Assembly: GCF_040183065.1 (NCBI RefSeq)
Contig: NW_027185501.1
Location: 2,681,501-2,745,500, forward strand
From: Periplaneta americana
Taxonomy: Eukaryota > Arthropoda > Insecta > Blattodea > Blattidae
Reading direction: 5' to 3'
Length of the DNA stretch: 64,000 nucleotides
In this document: positions 52,643-63,962 of the stretch, in pieces
Layout of the letters: each line of letters starts with the position of its first letter
Position numbering within the stretch: position 1 is the first letter of the stretch
The notes under the pieces: generated by a model
The model's database searches: none
Told to the model about the DNA's origin: nothing
The model's input: only the letters and a program-made list of their open reading frames with translations
Position numbers and translations under genes: made by a program

Positions 52643-53525
52643 ATAATTTAGATATTTAATTGTGATATATATATATATATATATATATATAACCATTAAA
52701 CATTGAGAAACCTGAAACAGCTATTATTGTTAAAAGATTTGTTAGAAAAATATTTTGTTAGCGTATTCTTAAATTGGTTTAATGTCTGACAGTCCCTGAC
52801 ATTACTCGGTAGGGAATTCCAAAGCCGAGGAACAGCCACAGTGAAAGAAGATGAATATGAGGATGTTCGGTGGGAGGAAATGGATAACATTGAGGAGTGT
52901 TGTGATTGTGTGTCTAAGTTATGATGGGTGGATAAATTCTGAAAACGAGGCACAAGATAGACAGGAGTGGAGAAATGCAATATGTGAAAGAGAAGGGAAA
53001 GACAGTGGATTTTCCTACGATCTTCTAGACGGAGCCAGGACAACATTTCGAGGGATGGTGTTATGTGATCAGCCCGGCGAATATTGCAGACGAAACGGAC
53101 GCACATATTATGAACATGTTGTAGTCTCTGCGCCGAAGTAACGCTTAGGTCAGTAAACAGAATATCACAGTAATCGAAGTGGGGCATCACGAGTGTTTGC
53201 ATTAATATTTTTTTCATGGAAAAGGGTAGAAAATTCTTCAATCGCCTAAACGAGTGTATTAATGAGAATACTTTTTTGCAGGTTTCTGAAACTTGAATGT
53301 TCCAATTTAAACTTTTATCCACATAAACACCTAGATTCTTTACTGATTCACTGAACGGAATTTCGGTGCTGTATATTTTAATCGGGGACAAATTTGGTAT
53401 GGTAATAGTGCTTAACAAACGTGAATGGCCCACATTGATTGACTATGATTTTTCTGGATTTAGTTTAAGTCGGAATTTCCGTGTCCATGTCCAGATTGAG
53501 TCCAGATCGTCATTAATTTTAGTTA
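52306..53525 (-). mobile_element. CR1/jockey-like LINE, 5'-truncated, inserted in P exon 3
   Basis: The minus strand reads INDDLDSIWTWTRKFRLKLN, then an open 245-codon frame (53433-52696): NLGVYVDKSLNWNIQVSETC, MPHFDYCDILFTDLS, LQHVHNMCVRFVCNIRRADH, VPRLWNSLPSNVRDCQ. This is the RT thumb and C-terminal domain of non-LTR elements of the CR1/L2/jockey sort. The 3' UTR contains (TAA)n and (AT)n tracts (52549-52640, 52668-52690), GAGAAGGCCTACTGGCC, and a terminal (ATT)n tail (52306-52355). A stop precedes the open part (KS-stop-SINVGHSR). Confidence 0.82.
52549..52640. repeat. (TAA)n microsatellite inside LINE 3' UTR
   Basis: About 30 TAA units with one TAG interruption; followed at 52668-52690 by an AT tract. 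Confidence 0.95.
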
Positions 53526-55303
53526 CCACTGATGATGGTTTTAGTGATAAACTATTTGACATACTAAGGAATGCTTGTAGTAAGATAACTGAGACTGACA
53601 AACTGTGTTGCCTTATGTGGGATGAAATGTCTTTAAAAGCAAACTTGTGCTACAATAGTAATGAAGACATCGTAGATGGCTTTGAGAGGTATTCTGGCAA
53701 TTATTCATCAGATAGAATTGCCAACCAAGGTCTTGTGTTTATGGTTAGAGATATTTGAAGTAATTACAAACAAGTTCTGGGCTATTTCTTAGCACATTCA
53801 AGCACCCCTAGCAATACATGAGTTGAACTCATTGTCAAAGCAATAGAGAAGCTGAGAAGCATTGGTTTAAAAGTAGTAGCTACTGTTTGTGATCAGGGCT
53901 CTAACAATCAAAAGGCGTATCATTTATTGGAAGTTACTACAGATCAGCCCTCCTTTACAGTCAATGACAGGAAAATTGTAGCATTTTTTGACAGTCCACA
54001 CTTGATTAAAAGTACACGAAACATGTTCAAAAAGTATTCTGCTAAGTTTTACGATAATTACACTGCAAAATGGGAGCACATTGTGCAGTTATATAACTCA
54101 GATAAAGACAATGAGTTTCGTGCGACTAAACTAACTGATAAAGATGTTTATGTGTCTGGTTTCAGAGTTACGAGGGTGCACACAGCAGCAAGAGTTTTAA
54201 GTCATTTGTTTGCTGCAGCCATTCTCATGATGTCATCTTTTGGGATGCTTGAAGGAGGAGTACACACTGGAAAATTCGTAGGTTATGTGGATAAAGTTTT
54301 TGATTCATTAAATGGCAGAGTGATGACGGACATTATGAAGCCATTATGTGGTGCAGTGAAGGAAGGTACCAGCCGCCATGGAGTCTGGGAGGAAATGGCG
54401 AGTTTTTTTCAGTCTGTCCAATTTATAAATACTGAGGGAAAGACAATACATGCACCATCCACATATGGTTGGGTACAAAATTTTTATGCTGCAAAATTGT
54501 TGTGGGAGGTTGCTAAGAAAGAGGGCATGCACTCACTTTTGATGGGGAGGATAAACCAAAATTGTTTGGAAAATACATTTTGTATAATCAGAAGGAAAGG
54601 TGGTAATAGAGACAACCCTTCGTGTAACGACTTTTGTTATGCTTTCCGAGCAGTTGCTGCCCAGAATATGCTAATATGTAGTGACAAGGGAAATTGTGAA
54701 ATTGACTATGATGTTGTCCTAGCATCTATAGGGTCAACAGGTACTAGTTGTGAGATGGTGGTTAACCCACCAAACTCTGAGGTGAATCAGTTCATTGCAC
54801 GCAGTTGTAATTTCTCTGATCTGAGTAATGATCTTGTTAACAGGAATGCTATGTTTTATGTTGCTGGTTATCTTGCCAAAAAGCTCTGTTCTGCAAAACA
54901 GTGCTGTAATTACTGTTGCACAGCTGTTCTTGACTCTGAAAAAGTCCTCCCAGCTGGTATAACATTTCCTATTTTTAAGGAATATGAAAAAGTTACGAAT
55001 GGTCTCCAATATCCTTCAGCGAATTTACTTAAATGTGTTGAAGATATGACACATAAGTTTGATAATAACTTCAAAAACCTGATTTCTATGTCTGATGTAG
55101 TACAGAGATTTACTAGCCTCATTCAGGATGAAGTTTGTTTTGATTTCCTTGCACCTAATTGTAATTCTGATTGTAAAAGATATTTGGTTTCGTTGTTCAC
55201 AAGAGTGCTGATTCATGCAAGATTACGGCGAATGAATGAAAATCTGTCAAGTGATGATTACAGAAAGGAAGGAAAGAAAATGAAAAAAGTCCTGCATCAA
55301 TAA

Positions 55304-55535
55304 AATGGAGTTTTATGTAATATAATTTCAGATTATATTACATTCATGCTATTTAATGTTAGCAATTTATTGGTGCAAGATGAATTTTGTTTTTTTGTTT
55401 TTTTTTTTTTATATTATCAGAAGACATATTTTCATTCAGTTTTCTGAGTCTTGCATTGATTTAACATTATAGTGAGAAAAAAAATAATTTTTGCATTCGA
55501 AGTTACAGTGTGAAAGAAAATCAAAATTAACACTA
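55304..55535. other. Junction between two P transposons
   Basis: AT-rich with T runs; the 3' ends of P transposons 2 and 3 meet here tail to tail. No terminal repeat recognised. Confidence 0.4.
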
Positions 55536-57340
55536 TCATGAATAAAGCTCATTAAATTGCTTTATTATATCATTGTTTGACAGCAGATTTTCTAAGCTGT
55601 TATGAAACATTTTGGTCATCAGTGTTACACATTCTAATAAATGCGTTGAGGGCAACTGAGGATCTTCATTTACTTTTTCATATTCTTTGAACATGAATGT
55701 TATGCCCTCTTGTAAGTATTTTTCATTTCTGAAAGAGCTGCACGACAATAAACACACTGTTTAGCATCACATGCCTTCTTACCAATATAACCAGCAATAT
55801 ATTATAATGCATTTGCATTCACGATCTCATTATCAACATCGGAGAAATTAAAAGATTCCCTCACCAGCTATTAACCTCTTTCACAATTTCATTTGTTACT
55901 ACTACATAACATTCTTTTGAGCAGCAATGCCCGATTACTGTACTGAATATCATTGCAGGAAGAGTTATCTGGCTTGTTCTACCATCCTTATTTCTAATTA
56001 TGCAAAAGTAAATCTCTAAATAATCTTGATTAATACTCCAAATTTAGAGCGAGTGCATATCAGTGTAAATTTTTAACAACTTCCCATAGTAATTTTGCTC
56101 CATTTAAGTCATAAATTCAACGAGATGTGGATGGCACATGCACAGTTTGTCACTATTTATAAAATTGACACTACTAAAAATTCAACATTTCATTCCAGGC
56201 GAATACATGCATAGACTTTTCTTCCACAGCCACACATACTGTCTTCCTATTCTCGAAAACTGTACTTCCATTCAGTGAATCAAATGTCTTGTCCATGTTG
56301 CCTACAAATTCTGCTCTATGTGTGGCATCTCCTGCATGTACTGCCAGTCTTGGCTAGCAGGAAATGTCTGCAGCTACTGCATGGCTTAATGTCCGTGTTT
56401 CCATTTTCCTATATCGGTCTTGAACTATTGCATTATACTTTTTCGACATATTTCGTGTACATTTTAAGAGATGGTTTGTGTAAAAAAATTAAACAATTCT
56501 TATCTGACCATTTGCTGAATAGAATGGTTGATCTGGCTTTACCCCAAGCAAGATGTAAGCTTTTTGATTATTAAGCCTATGCTCATATACAGTTGCTATT
56601 ACCTTAAGGCCATGTTCTGTAATGCCTGAATTGCATTGAAAATAAGATCTACTAGCTATGTATCAGGAGTACCGGAATTTGTTAAAAACTAATTCTGTAC
56701 CTGCTTGTAATTATGACAAAGACCAGTTGCCGTAAACACACACAAGCACCTGATTTGCAGTTTTACCTGATAATGAGTGTTTTCCAAACCTATCAACAGT
56801 ATCCTCATTATTATTGCTACAAGTTAAACTGATATTTAGTGGCATTTCATTGCACATGTGACAGCGCGGCTCACCTGGCAGTCATTTTGTCACAAGCATA
56901 TTTTAGCTCATATAATATTTTCTCACAAAATCAGCATCATTTGTATATTTAGCAAACTTATGTAGAAGTATGGCTTCAGAAGGAAATTTCAATGACTTTC
57001 TGAAAATTCTGTTGCACTTGGACTTTGTAAGTAAATATTAAGGGTTTTACATTTCAATTCTGATGAGCAGTGACATCCCTGAGCAAATTGTGAACAAGAG
57101 CTGTACAATTTCTTTATTGGTTCATGTAATTGCTTAGGCACAACTTGCCTCATTGTGTACAGGGCTTGTTCTGTCTTCAGTTCTTCTCGTACCTTGTTTT
57201 CCCTTTCCATACTCTAGCGGTACAGTTGGATGCGAAGACTTCGAATTTTCCTCCTTTTTGGTGTTACTGTCTTTCCGGAAGAGAACGGGAGTGAATGTTG
57301 TTCAACTATTTCTGTCTGCATTCTAAGTGGAGAAACTTCT
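55536..57340 (-). pseudogene. P-superfamily transposon 3 relic, tail-to-tail with copy 2
   Basis: The minus strand, in order: VEQHSLPFSSGKTVTPKRRK (about 57330-57260), MERENKVREELKTEQALYTM, SSELKCKTLNIYLQSPSATE, SLKFPSEAILLHKFAKY, CHMCNEMPLNISLTCSNNNE, ANQVLVCVYG and, near the end, LQEGITFMFKEYEKVNEDPQ, LPSTHLLECVTLMTKMF. Each block aligns with copy 2 (TPKRRKIR, KTKALNIYLQSPSS, MWDEMSLK, ANQGLVFMVRD, LPAGITFPIFKEYEKV). It is more decayed than copy 2, with many shifts and a large loss in the middle. No THAP exons were recognised. Confidence 0.75.
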
Positions 57341-58299
57341 GGGGCAATGTCAAGCTTCTTCATCTAGGTGTTCCTCTTAGCACTGATGGTGTATCAGAAT
57401 AAAAATTTCATTACGAAGATTTGAAGAGCTGTGTGCCTTTTGGACTTTACATGTGCTTGTGAAACTGGATGCAGAAAGTGATCCTGGTAATACGCTATTG
57501 TGTAATACACATTGTGGCCAGGGTTGTATATAAAACACAGGAGCTATCTTCTCGACACACTAAACAAAGCTTGTGAAAGGTACTGCATATATCATATTTA
57601 ACATTTCATATAATTTAAACACAATGACAGTTACACTAGCCTTCTATGTTATTACAAGGCAAAACACACACACATTGTAACCGCTTATTTGCAACATCAA
57701 TATTTATTTGTATAAGACTTTAAGAATACAGCATTGCAGACTTCGATTTCTACTGAGGATGATAACACAATAACTCTAATAATATATCTAGAAATTGAAG
57801 AAAATTAAATAAACTGCCTTTACATTTTTTATGAAATAATCTCCGATTTCCAATAGACAAGTATACATATGATTTTTTTATACAACACTTCCCTGTGATG
57901 TTGTTAATTGTAATTATTATTGCACTAATAGGATCATGAAATCTTTCTGTATTGCAATAAGACTGTAGAAGTTAATTGTAACAAAATATAATATTGTATG
58001 TTTATGAAAAAAATATTGTTACCTAAATAAATTTAATGCATTCTAACCACGACAGATTTGGTAGGTCATGTCTAATTCATTTCATATTTCACAATCCTTT
58101 TCCTTCCTTCACTTCCTGGCATATCACGATCTGAAAATGCTGATGGTGTTGGCTCGAGATCTTCATTCAAACGACAAAAAATCAAAATATTAATAGGGAT
58201 TGTTATATTTCAAACATTGATATAAATATTAATATAACGGAGAGGTGCAGAGTATTTGTAAGTAATAAATTGTAAATAATAATAGGCTATAGAGGGCAG
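57341..58299. other. No recognisable gene
   Basis: AT-rich non-coding DNA, probably including the lost 5' part of P transposon 3. At 58300-58389 (minus) a short LINE C-terminus-like frame (SRSFSQLPEELHKQT) abuts the LINE that starts at 58390. Confidence 0.4.
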
Positions 58300-58389
58300 G
58301 TGAAGAGAAGTCTTTTGAAATTCCCGCAATTTTTTGTTTGCTTGTGGAGCTCCTCTGGTAGTTGAGAGAAGCTTCTTGACAGATTACAC

Positions 58390-59325
58390 TTAATCCGGCT
58401 TATGAACTCCTCTCATATTCAAGCCCTCTTGTTTGGCGACTGCTCTGTTGCAGGTTTCATTCCACCAAGGTGGTTTGGGAGGCGTTTTATTTCTAGCAGA
58501 TTGTTTAGAGAGAGGACATTTCCGGCATTCTTCCATTAACAAGTTATGTATGTCGTCAAAATCCTTTATTGTATCCTGAAAACTCTGTAATTTAGGTATT
58601 ATCTCATCCACCCTGTTACTATTAATATGTCTGGGTTGTGCTGGATTAGGTTGATTGAGGAAAATGGCTTGGTTTAAGTATAAATCTATATCAAGCGGAT
58701 AGTGACCACTATTCATAGTATCCAAAATTTTATTAATATTAATATGCTGTAGTAAGTCTTCGGATGACCAAATTAAGTCTGGTTGAGAATCATCCTGACC
58801 CCATCTTCCTTTTCTAGTTAAAATATGTTCAGATGCAAGTTGCCAATCATGTAATATAGCAAATTCTATGAGAGGATGATGGATTTGCTGCCATCGTCTA
58901 TGCATATGAAAGTTGGCTATATTAAAATCGCCACATATTAGTATTGAAAGAGTAGAAACGTTTGTTAAAATATGATTCCATTGGTGTAATGATATATTCT
59001 CCCTGGGTTTTCAGTATACACCCATGATACTTATATTGTTGACTGTGATAGAGATGATTTGTATTTTATTATTAATATTAAACGTTTCATATTTCTTAGT
59101 AAGGTGAACAGACTTGTGGATATACATTTCGACACCACCTCCAGTATGTTCCTGGTTGGCGGAGATTAAATGGTAGGATTTAATGTTCTGTTGTCGATAA
59201 TTTTGAAACCAAGTCTCTGTAATAATGATTATATGATAAAATTTTTTGGATACCAAGTATGATATGTCATGAATCTTGTTGTTTAGACTTCTGGCGTTCC
59301 AATATAGGATTTGGAGTCTATCCAT
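58390..59325 (-). pseudogene. LINE ORF2, AP endonuclease domain
   Basis: MDRLQILYWNARSLNNKIHD, IIIITETWFQ, GGGVEMYIHKSV, then after a frameshift near 59000 ILICGDFNIANFHMHRRW, SQPDLIWSS, MNSGHYPLDIDL and PPKPPWWNETCNRAVAKQ. The N, E, GDFN and S-x-H-x-P motifs are those of apurinic/apyrimidinic-type LINE endonucleases; SDH reads SGH here. The linker before the RT (PPWW) is the last recognisable part. Confidence 0.82.
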
Positions 59326-59369
59326 GCAAAAGTAGTTTTCAAATCTTCCAACTGGGGTCTAATATAGTC

Positions 59370-59641
59370 AGGTGCTTCCTGTATAATGTTATTAATAAAG
59401 GCAATGAATGGAGTTTTATTTAGCTTAGTAGAGACTCGTTTTTGAGATTTAACCTCTTTTTGAGTATTTGAATATACATATAATTATAGTCAAATTGTGA
59501 CAGCTTATCGGTATATCTTCAACATGAAATTCTTTTTGAGTAGTTGACAATTCCTGTGAATTGTGTTCTATCTCTTCGCTGTGGTATGCAGTTGTCCTAG
59601 AAGTAGATTGAGAAGGCTTAGCTGATGTTGGATTAGTCACA
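59370..59641 (-). pseudogene. LINE ORF1, C-terminal portion after the pogo insertion
   Basis: Reads VTNPTSAKPSQSTSRTTAYH, EEIEHNSQELSTTQKEFHVE, DIP and, after a frame change, TQKEVKSQKRVSTKLNKTPF, IQEAPDYIRPQLEDLKTTF. It continues the ORF1 frame of 62746-63930 and overlaps the start of ORF2 (ATG 59325) by a few codons in another frame, as in many two-ORF LINEs. Confidence 0.7.
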
Positions 59642-59643
59642 TA

Positions 59644-62600
59644 GGGGTCAGGAGGGGTAAATATGACACACAGAGAAAGTGGGGTAGAACAAGTTTATTA
59701 TGCGTATATTTTAGTAGACAAAAATATATATTTAATTTACAACACTCTTCAGTAAGTATAGAAAGATCCTTTACAAGATAAAGAATGTAAGAAAATATTT
59801 AATGAATTTGGGGGTGGGGGGAAATGCATGCATACTAATTTTCGTAGAACAAATTCAAATTTTCCCTCCAAACTTTCCTAGTTATTTTGTATCTACACGG
59901 TTGGGTGAACTGTTACCAGGCTTTATAGCAGTCATAGTGCTTTCTGTTAGTTTGCTGCAGAGTTGATAGAGAAATGGTGTTGTTTGAAGATTTGAAATTC
60001 AGTTTCAAAAGAAAATATTGAAGAGGGGGAAAAAGAAGACAGTCAGGTAAGAGCATGTGCAATTACTCGCAGTGATATTGTTATTGGTGCTTTTGGAACC
60101 ATTGCTATTTTGGCTGCATCATTTGTTGCAGGTTGACTAGCATTGTGTACTGCCTAGGTCTAACCTATAAAATGCCTAGGTCTTATGCGAAAAAGAATAA
60201 AATCAATGAAGATGATGCACAGAGTGCTGTGGGAGAGTGGAAAGAAAAGAAAGATTCACTGAGAAACATTGCAAAAAAGTACAATTTAGAAAAATCATTA
60301 TTAAGTAGGCGTATTTCTGGACAGGTGTTGCAGAAACGTGGAAGAAAGACAGCAATAAGTTTAGAGGCTGAAGGAAAGCTGGCTTCTCATTTAAGAGATA
60401 TGGCTCAGTGGGGATTTGCTTTAACCACTAAGGAAATAAAAAATGTAGCAGCTGACTATGTTTCCCAAAATAACATCAGTACACCCTTTAATAGCAACAC
60501 AGGAAGGCCAGGAAAGGATTGGATGACTAATTTCTTACGAAGACATAACCTAAGCATTAGAAATTTGGAGAAATTATAGATGAACAGTAGAACAACCACT
60601 GCCGATCCATTTATCATATATTAATTTTATGATAGATTAGAAGAAGTCACTGCTTCATTAGGCATTGGGGGTAAGCCATCTCATATTTATAATTTGGATG
60701 AGACTTACATTTGCAGTAATCCTGTAAGATTGAAATGTGTTGCTGGTAAAGGTCAGAAGGCACATCAGAATGTACAAGGATCCGGCAAAGACAACACTAG
60801 CATTCTTGCTTGTTGTTCAGCAGATGGAAAAGTGCTTCCTCCATTAATAATTTTTACTGGTCAGCACTTGTGAACAACTTGGAAAGGAAAACATGACATA
60901 AAAGGAACTTTTTATGCAAGTTTTGACAAAGGGTATATGACTTCAGTCATTTTTCAAGATTGGTTTACAAAATTATGTAGTCTGGTTAAAGAAAGGCCTT
61001 TGCTATTAATATTTGATGGATATCTATCACATTTGGACCTGACAACTCTAGAAAAAGCTAGAGAGCAACATATTACCATATTAAAGCTTCCTCCACACAA
61101 CAGAAACCCTTCAGCCACTGGACAAAGCATGCTTCAAACCTCTGAAGGGTATGTGGAATGAAAGACTACAAGAGTGGCAGCACCTTAATATGAGGAAAAC
61201 ATCTCGATATGAAATGGTGGATTTGTTGTGTGGAATATGGGAGGAAAGCATTTCACAAAAAGCTATCCGAGCAGGGTTTAATTCAACAGGGATATTTCCT
61301 TGTAACAGAGAGAAATATCCGAAACATCGTTTAGATCCTGGTAAATTAGAAAAATATTATGCAATGACTACACAAACAGGCCATACAAATGAGGTAGTTA
61401 GTCCTACCACAACTCCATTACCTGTTAGAGAGTCAGAGCCTAAGGCAGGACCTTCAAATGCATCAGAGCCTGGAACTCTTACCATAACGGTATCTCCTGT
61501 TGGAAAAGAGTCTCTTGCAGGGCCTTCGAATATATCAAATAGGCCTCCTACCACAATTGCATCACTCATTAGCAAGTCACAGCCTCTTCCAGGACCTTCA
61601 AATACATCAGATGGGCCTGAACCTATCAGTTCTCTTGAGCAAAACTGTGGAAAGAGCAGTGTCACTTTTGCAGATTTGCTGTTACAAGTTAAAAAGACTA
61701 CTCCCATTCCTGAAACAAAACAACATAGTGAAGTTGTTACGTCAGAAGAGTATATGACTTTGATAAAGAATAAGTGTGGCAAACTGAAAAATGGTAGACC
61801 TAAACCTGTAGGAAACAGAAAAACTAAGTTAGGAAAGCAGAAGAGAAACATACCAAAAGATCCTGAAACTTCTGAGGATGAAGAATGGCTGGAAAGCGGT
61901 GATAGTTTACAGGACATTGATCTCTTAGAAGATGAACCTGCAGAAATATGTGAGGTGATTGAGCCAAATGAAGTGAAGATTGGAGATTATGTGTTAGTTC
62001 AGTTTAAAGGCGGTAAAAGAAAAACAGTTATTTATAAATATGTTTGTGTTGTACAGAAAACATATCCTGTAACTGATGAGTATGATGTAATGTGTATGAA
62101 TATGATATCTGGAAATAAGACTCTTTTCAAGTTGAATGAAGCAGATGTGTCACTAATTCACAAAAATGATATTATAGGCATACTTCCAGTACCATTTATG
62201 TCTTGCACTGGACAACATATGCAATATTGCTTCGCTCAGCCAGTTGATGTGTGTGAAAAGTAGGCCTAATATGTGCAGGTTGTCTGGAATGTTTTTCAAT
62301 CATTTTTGTTTAATACTATCTGAACTAAACTAAGATAAACATAAATCAGCGTCTAAAAGGCCTCATGGGTTTGTTTATTTCTTATAAAAATGTATTTTTT
62401 TAATGAAAATTAAAAGTTTGTTCAGCATACTATACTTAAAAAAAACTGCTGTGTCTTATTTTTGCACTCCCATTCCTGTAGCTCTCTTAGGTATGGAGAT
62501 TGAATGCTGTCTTTTATTTACCCCCAACTGTCTTCTTTTTACCCCATTTGGTGGGTAAAAAAAAAAGACACTTTTTATTTTATTGATGAAAAAATATATA

Positions 62601-62743
62601 AATTGAAGCAATATTACTTATAAAATTGAATTCAACATGCAGTTTACCATCATTTTAATAATTTACCAAAATTTTAACTATTTGCTTTCTGTTTAAAAAC
62701 ATTAAAGTTTTGATTTTGTCTCATATTTACCCCTCCTGACGCC
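59644..62743 (+). mobile_element. pogo/Tigger DNA transposon, TA duplication
   Basis: Terminal repeats: GGGGTCAGGAGGGGTAAATA at 59644 and inverted GGCGTCAGGAGGGGTAAATA ending 62743, about 23 bp with one mismatch. TA duplicates at 59642-59643 and 62744-62745. It splits LINE ORF1 and excision in silico restores its frame. It holds one decayed transposase gene (60172-62263). Length 3.1 kb, apparently full-length. Confidence 0.93.
60172..62263 (+). pseudogene. pogo-type transposase with a long repetitive C-terminal extension
   Basis: The psq-type HTH starts at ATG 60172 (MPRSYAKKNKINEDDAQSAV, RNIAKKYNLEKSLLSRRI), followed by CENP-B-like HTH (MAQWGFALTTKEIKNVAADY, GKDWMTNFLRRHN). The DDE part has IYNLDETYICSN (D1), LLLIFDGYLSHLD (D2) and, across a one-base loss, LQPLDKACFKPLKGMWNERL (D3). 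From 61151 a 370-codon frame is open: three diverged repeats around AGPSN/PGPSN (61430-61620), an acidic stretch (SEDEEWLESGD) and a C-terminal module, IGDYVLVQFKGGKRKTVIYK, MISGNKTLFKLNEADVSLI. Breaks: TAG 60577, TAA about 60621, TGA about 60871, shift near 61100. Confidence 0.88.
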
Positions 62744-62745
62744 TA

Positions 62746-63930
62746 TGTTAGATTTTTAGATCTTGGATGATCAAAGTTGTCTTTGAGTGCCCGTTTATAT
62801 TCAGCAACATTGTAGCCTGTAGTATTGTAAGGCAGTTTTCGTTACCCTCTCTTGTCAGATGTATGGGGGTTCGGGGTACTGTTAGCATTGTACGGGTTGT
62901 GAGATGATGGTTTACTATTTAGCGAGATTGGTGCTGATGTCTGAAGGGGCGGAAAGTTAGCTGCTGGGCTACCCTGAGTGTTATTGTTCGTTCTAAGGAT
63001 AGTGGCATAAGTAGTGTGCCCTTTAAATATTTGTTTCGCCTGATATTTGGATACTGGGAGACTTTGTATGGTATCGGCAATATTTTTTTCTAGGTTATAA
63101 TTCGGGCATTTATCCAACTCCGTACTATAATGGGCCTGTTTGCAATTTACACAACAAGGTTTCTCTGATTGACATTCAGCTGTGGTATGAGGGCCTCCGC
63201 ATTTCATGCAACGAATAGCGTTGCGACAAAACTTGGACTTGTGATTTAATAATCCACAATTATTGCATTGTATAATTTGCTCCTTATATACATGCACTAC
63301 ACGTCTCTGATAATATAAGACCACGTATTGAGGGAGTTTCTGTGATCGAAATATAAGTTTAACTTTAGAGGAAGGTTTGTAAATCGTTTTTCCATTCTCG
63401 TCCGTGGATTTATAATTCAGGCGGTAAGCGTTTGTGACCGTAAATCCTTCAGATACCGAAATATTGGTTATAATATCCGTGATTGAAATGTCTGGGTCAA
63501 CTCCACCAATGATCCCATGCACCATGATATTGTAATTGGGTATGAATGACTTCGTCTGAAACAGCTCGTCGAAATCAGAATCAAGGAATTTGTTAGCCTG
63601 GTCGGCTGAAGTAAAGTGTATTTCAAGTTGATTAAATCCTGACTTGAAAATTTGCAAAACGTCATAATTATTAGTGCATAGCCATTTACCGAACTTCATC
63701 GGATGCATCTTATTGATGTTCGCAGTCTTGCTTCTAATAGTGACAAAGAAGGGTCCAGAATCTGAAAATATATATTGATAAGATAACTGAGGTTTCATTA
63801 TATCAGACCTATCCTGGTTTTCGTTAGATCTAAGTGATGAAAGGGGCTTGGTACTGGTCAGTGATTGTTGCTCAATCGGAAATGATGTAATGGGCAGAGC
63901 TTCCTCCATGATTTCCGGAATGTTTTCCAT
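62746..63930 (-). pseudogene. LINE ORF1 (gag-like, three CCHC knuckles), 5' portion
   Basis: A 362-codon open frame begins at 63930. It carries an RRM-like middle part (YIFSDSGPFFVTIRSKTANI, NQLEIHFTSADQANKFLDSD, IMVHGIIGGVDPDISITDII) and three zinc knuckles: CNNCGLLNHKSKFC, CMKCGGPHTTAEC and CVNCKQAHYSTELDKC. This is the nucleic-acid chaperone ORF1 of I/jockey-like LINEs, which coats LINE RNA. One in-frame TAA (62842-62844) follows TSDKRG, then the frame continues NTTGYNVAEYKRALKDNFDH up to the pogo insertion, and resumes at 59641. Confidence 0.88.
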
Positions 63931-63943
63931 GTATGAGTAGTAA

Positions 63944-63962
63944 GAGACCCCCGAAGGGGCTC
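63944..63962 (-). other. UUCG-type hairpin in the LINE 5' UTR
   Basis: The minus strand reads GAGCCCCTTCGGGGGTCTC, a CCCC/GGGG stem closed by a C(UUCG)G tetraloop with further pairing outside, 14 bp before the ORF1 start codon. It could affect translation or packaging of the LINE RNA; this is inference. Confidence 0.6.

Larger units (their letters stand above)
46385..55303 (+). mobile_element. P-superfamily transposon 2, with an R2-like LINE in intron 1 and another LINE in exon 3
   Basis: Exon 1 (46385-46482) encodes the THAP start and ends at GTGAGT. Exon 2 (51354-51537) holds the rest of the THAP domain between a clear acceptor (tttcag) and donor (gtaacc). Exon 3 starts at 51972 after atacag and continues to about 52305, where a LINE (52306-53525) intervenes, then runs on to 55303. 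Intron 1 is swollen to 4.9 kb by an R2-like LINE (46970-50313, with a further insert) and a fragment. The gene order THAP, linker and DDE catalytic part is complete. Terminal repeats were not found. Confidence 0.85.
51972..55303 (+). pseudogene. P transposon 2, transposase main exon (DDE catalytic part)
   Basis: The first part (51972-52305) reads ILRDLTPKRRKIRISEY, WWSLEMKTKALNIYLQSPSS and LNFPSKPPLLRVLQK. After the LINE it continues GFSDKLFDILRNACSKI, LCCLMWDEMSLKANLCY, IANQGLVFMVRDI, ATVCDQGSNN, FFDSPHLIKSTRNMF, LWEVAKKEG, INQNCLENTFCIIRRKGGNR, AMFYVAGYLAKKLC, CCNYCCTAVL and LPAGITFPIFKEYEKV. The acidic residues of DEM, CDQG, FDSPHL and CLEN correspond to the P-element RNase H-like catalytic set. 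From 53927 a 458-codon frame is open to 55303. Stops lie near 52091, 53758 and 53821. One of the better preserved transposase relics here. Confidence 0.88.

Noticed and set aside
52514-52696. Isoleucine-run membrane-like protein
   Set aside because: Produced by the TAA and AT microsatellites; the same holds for 17876-18064 and for the asparagine run at 40462-40656.
61357-61917. 186-codon minus-strand frame in the pogo element
   Set aside because: Antisense of the pogo C-terminal extension; low-complexity composition.
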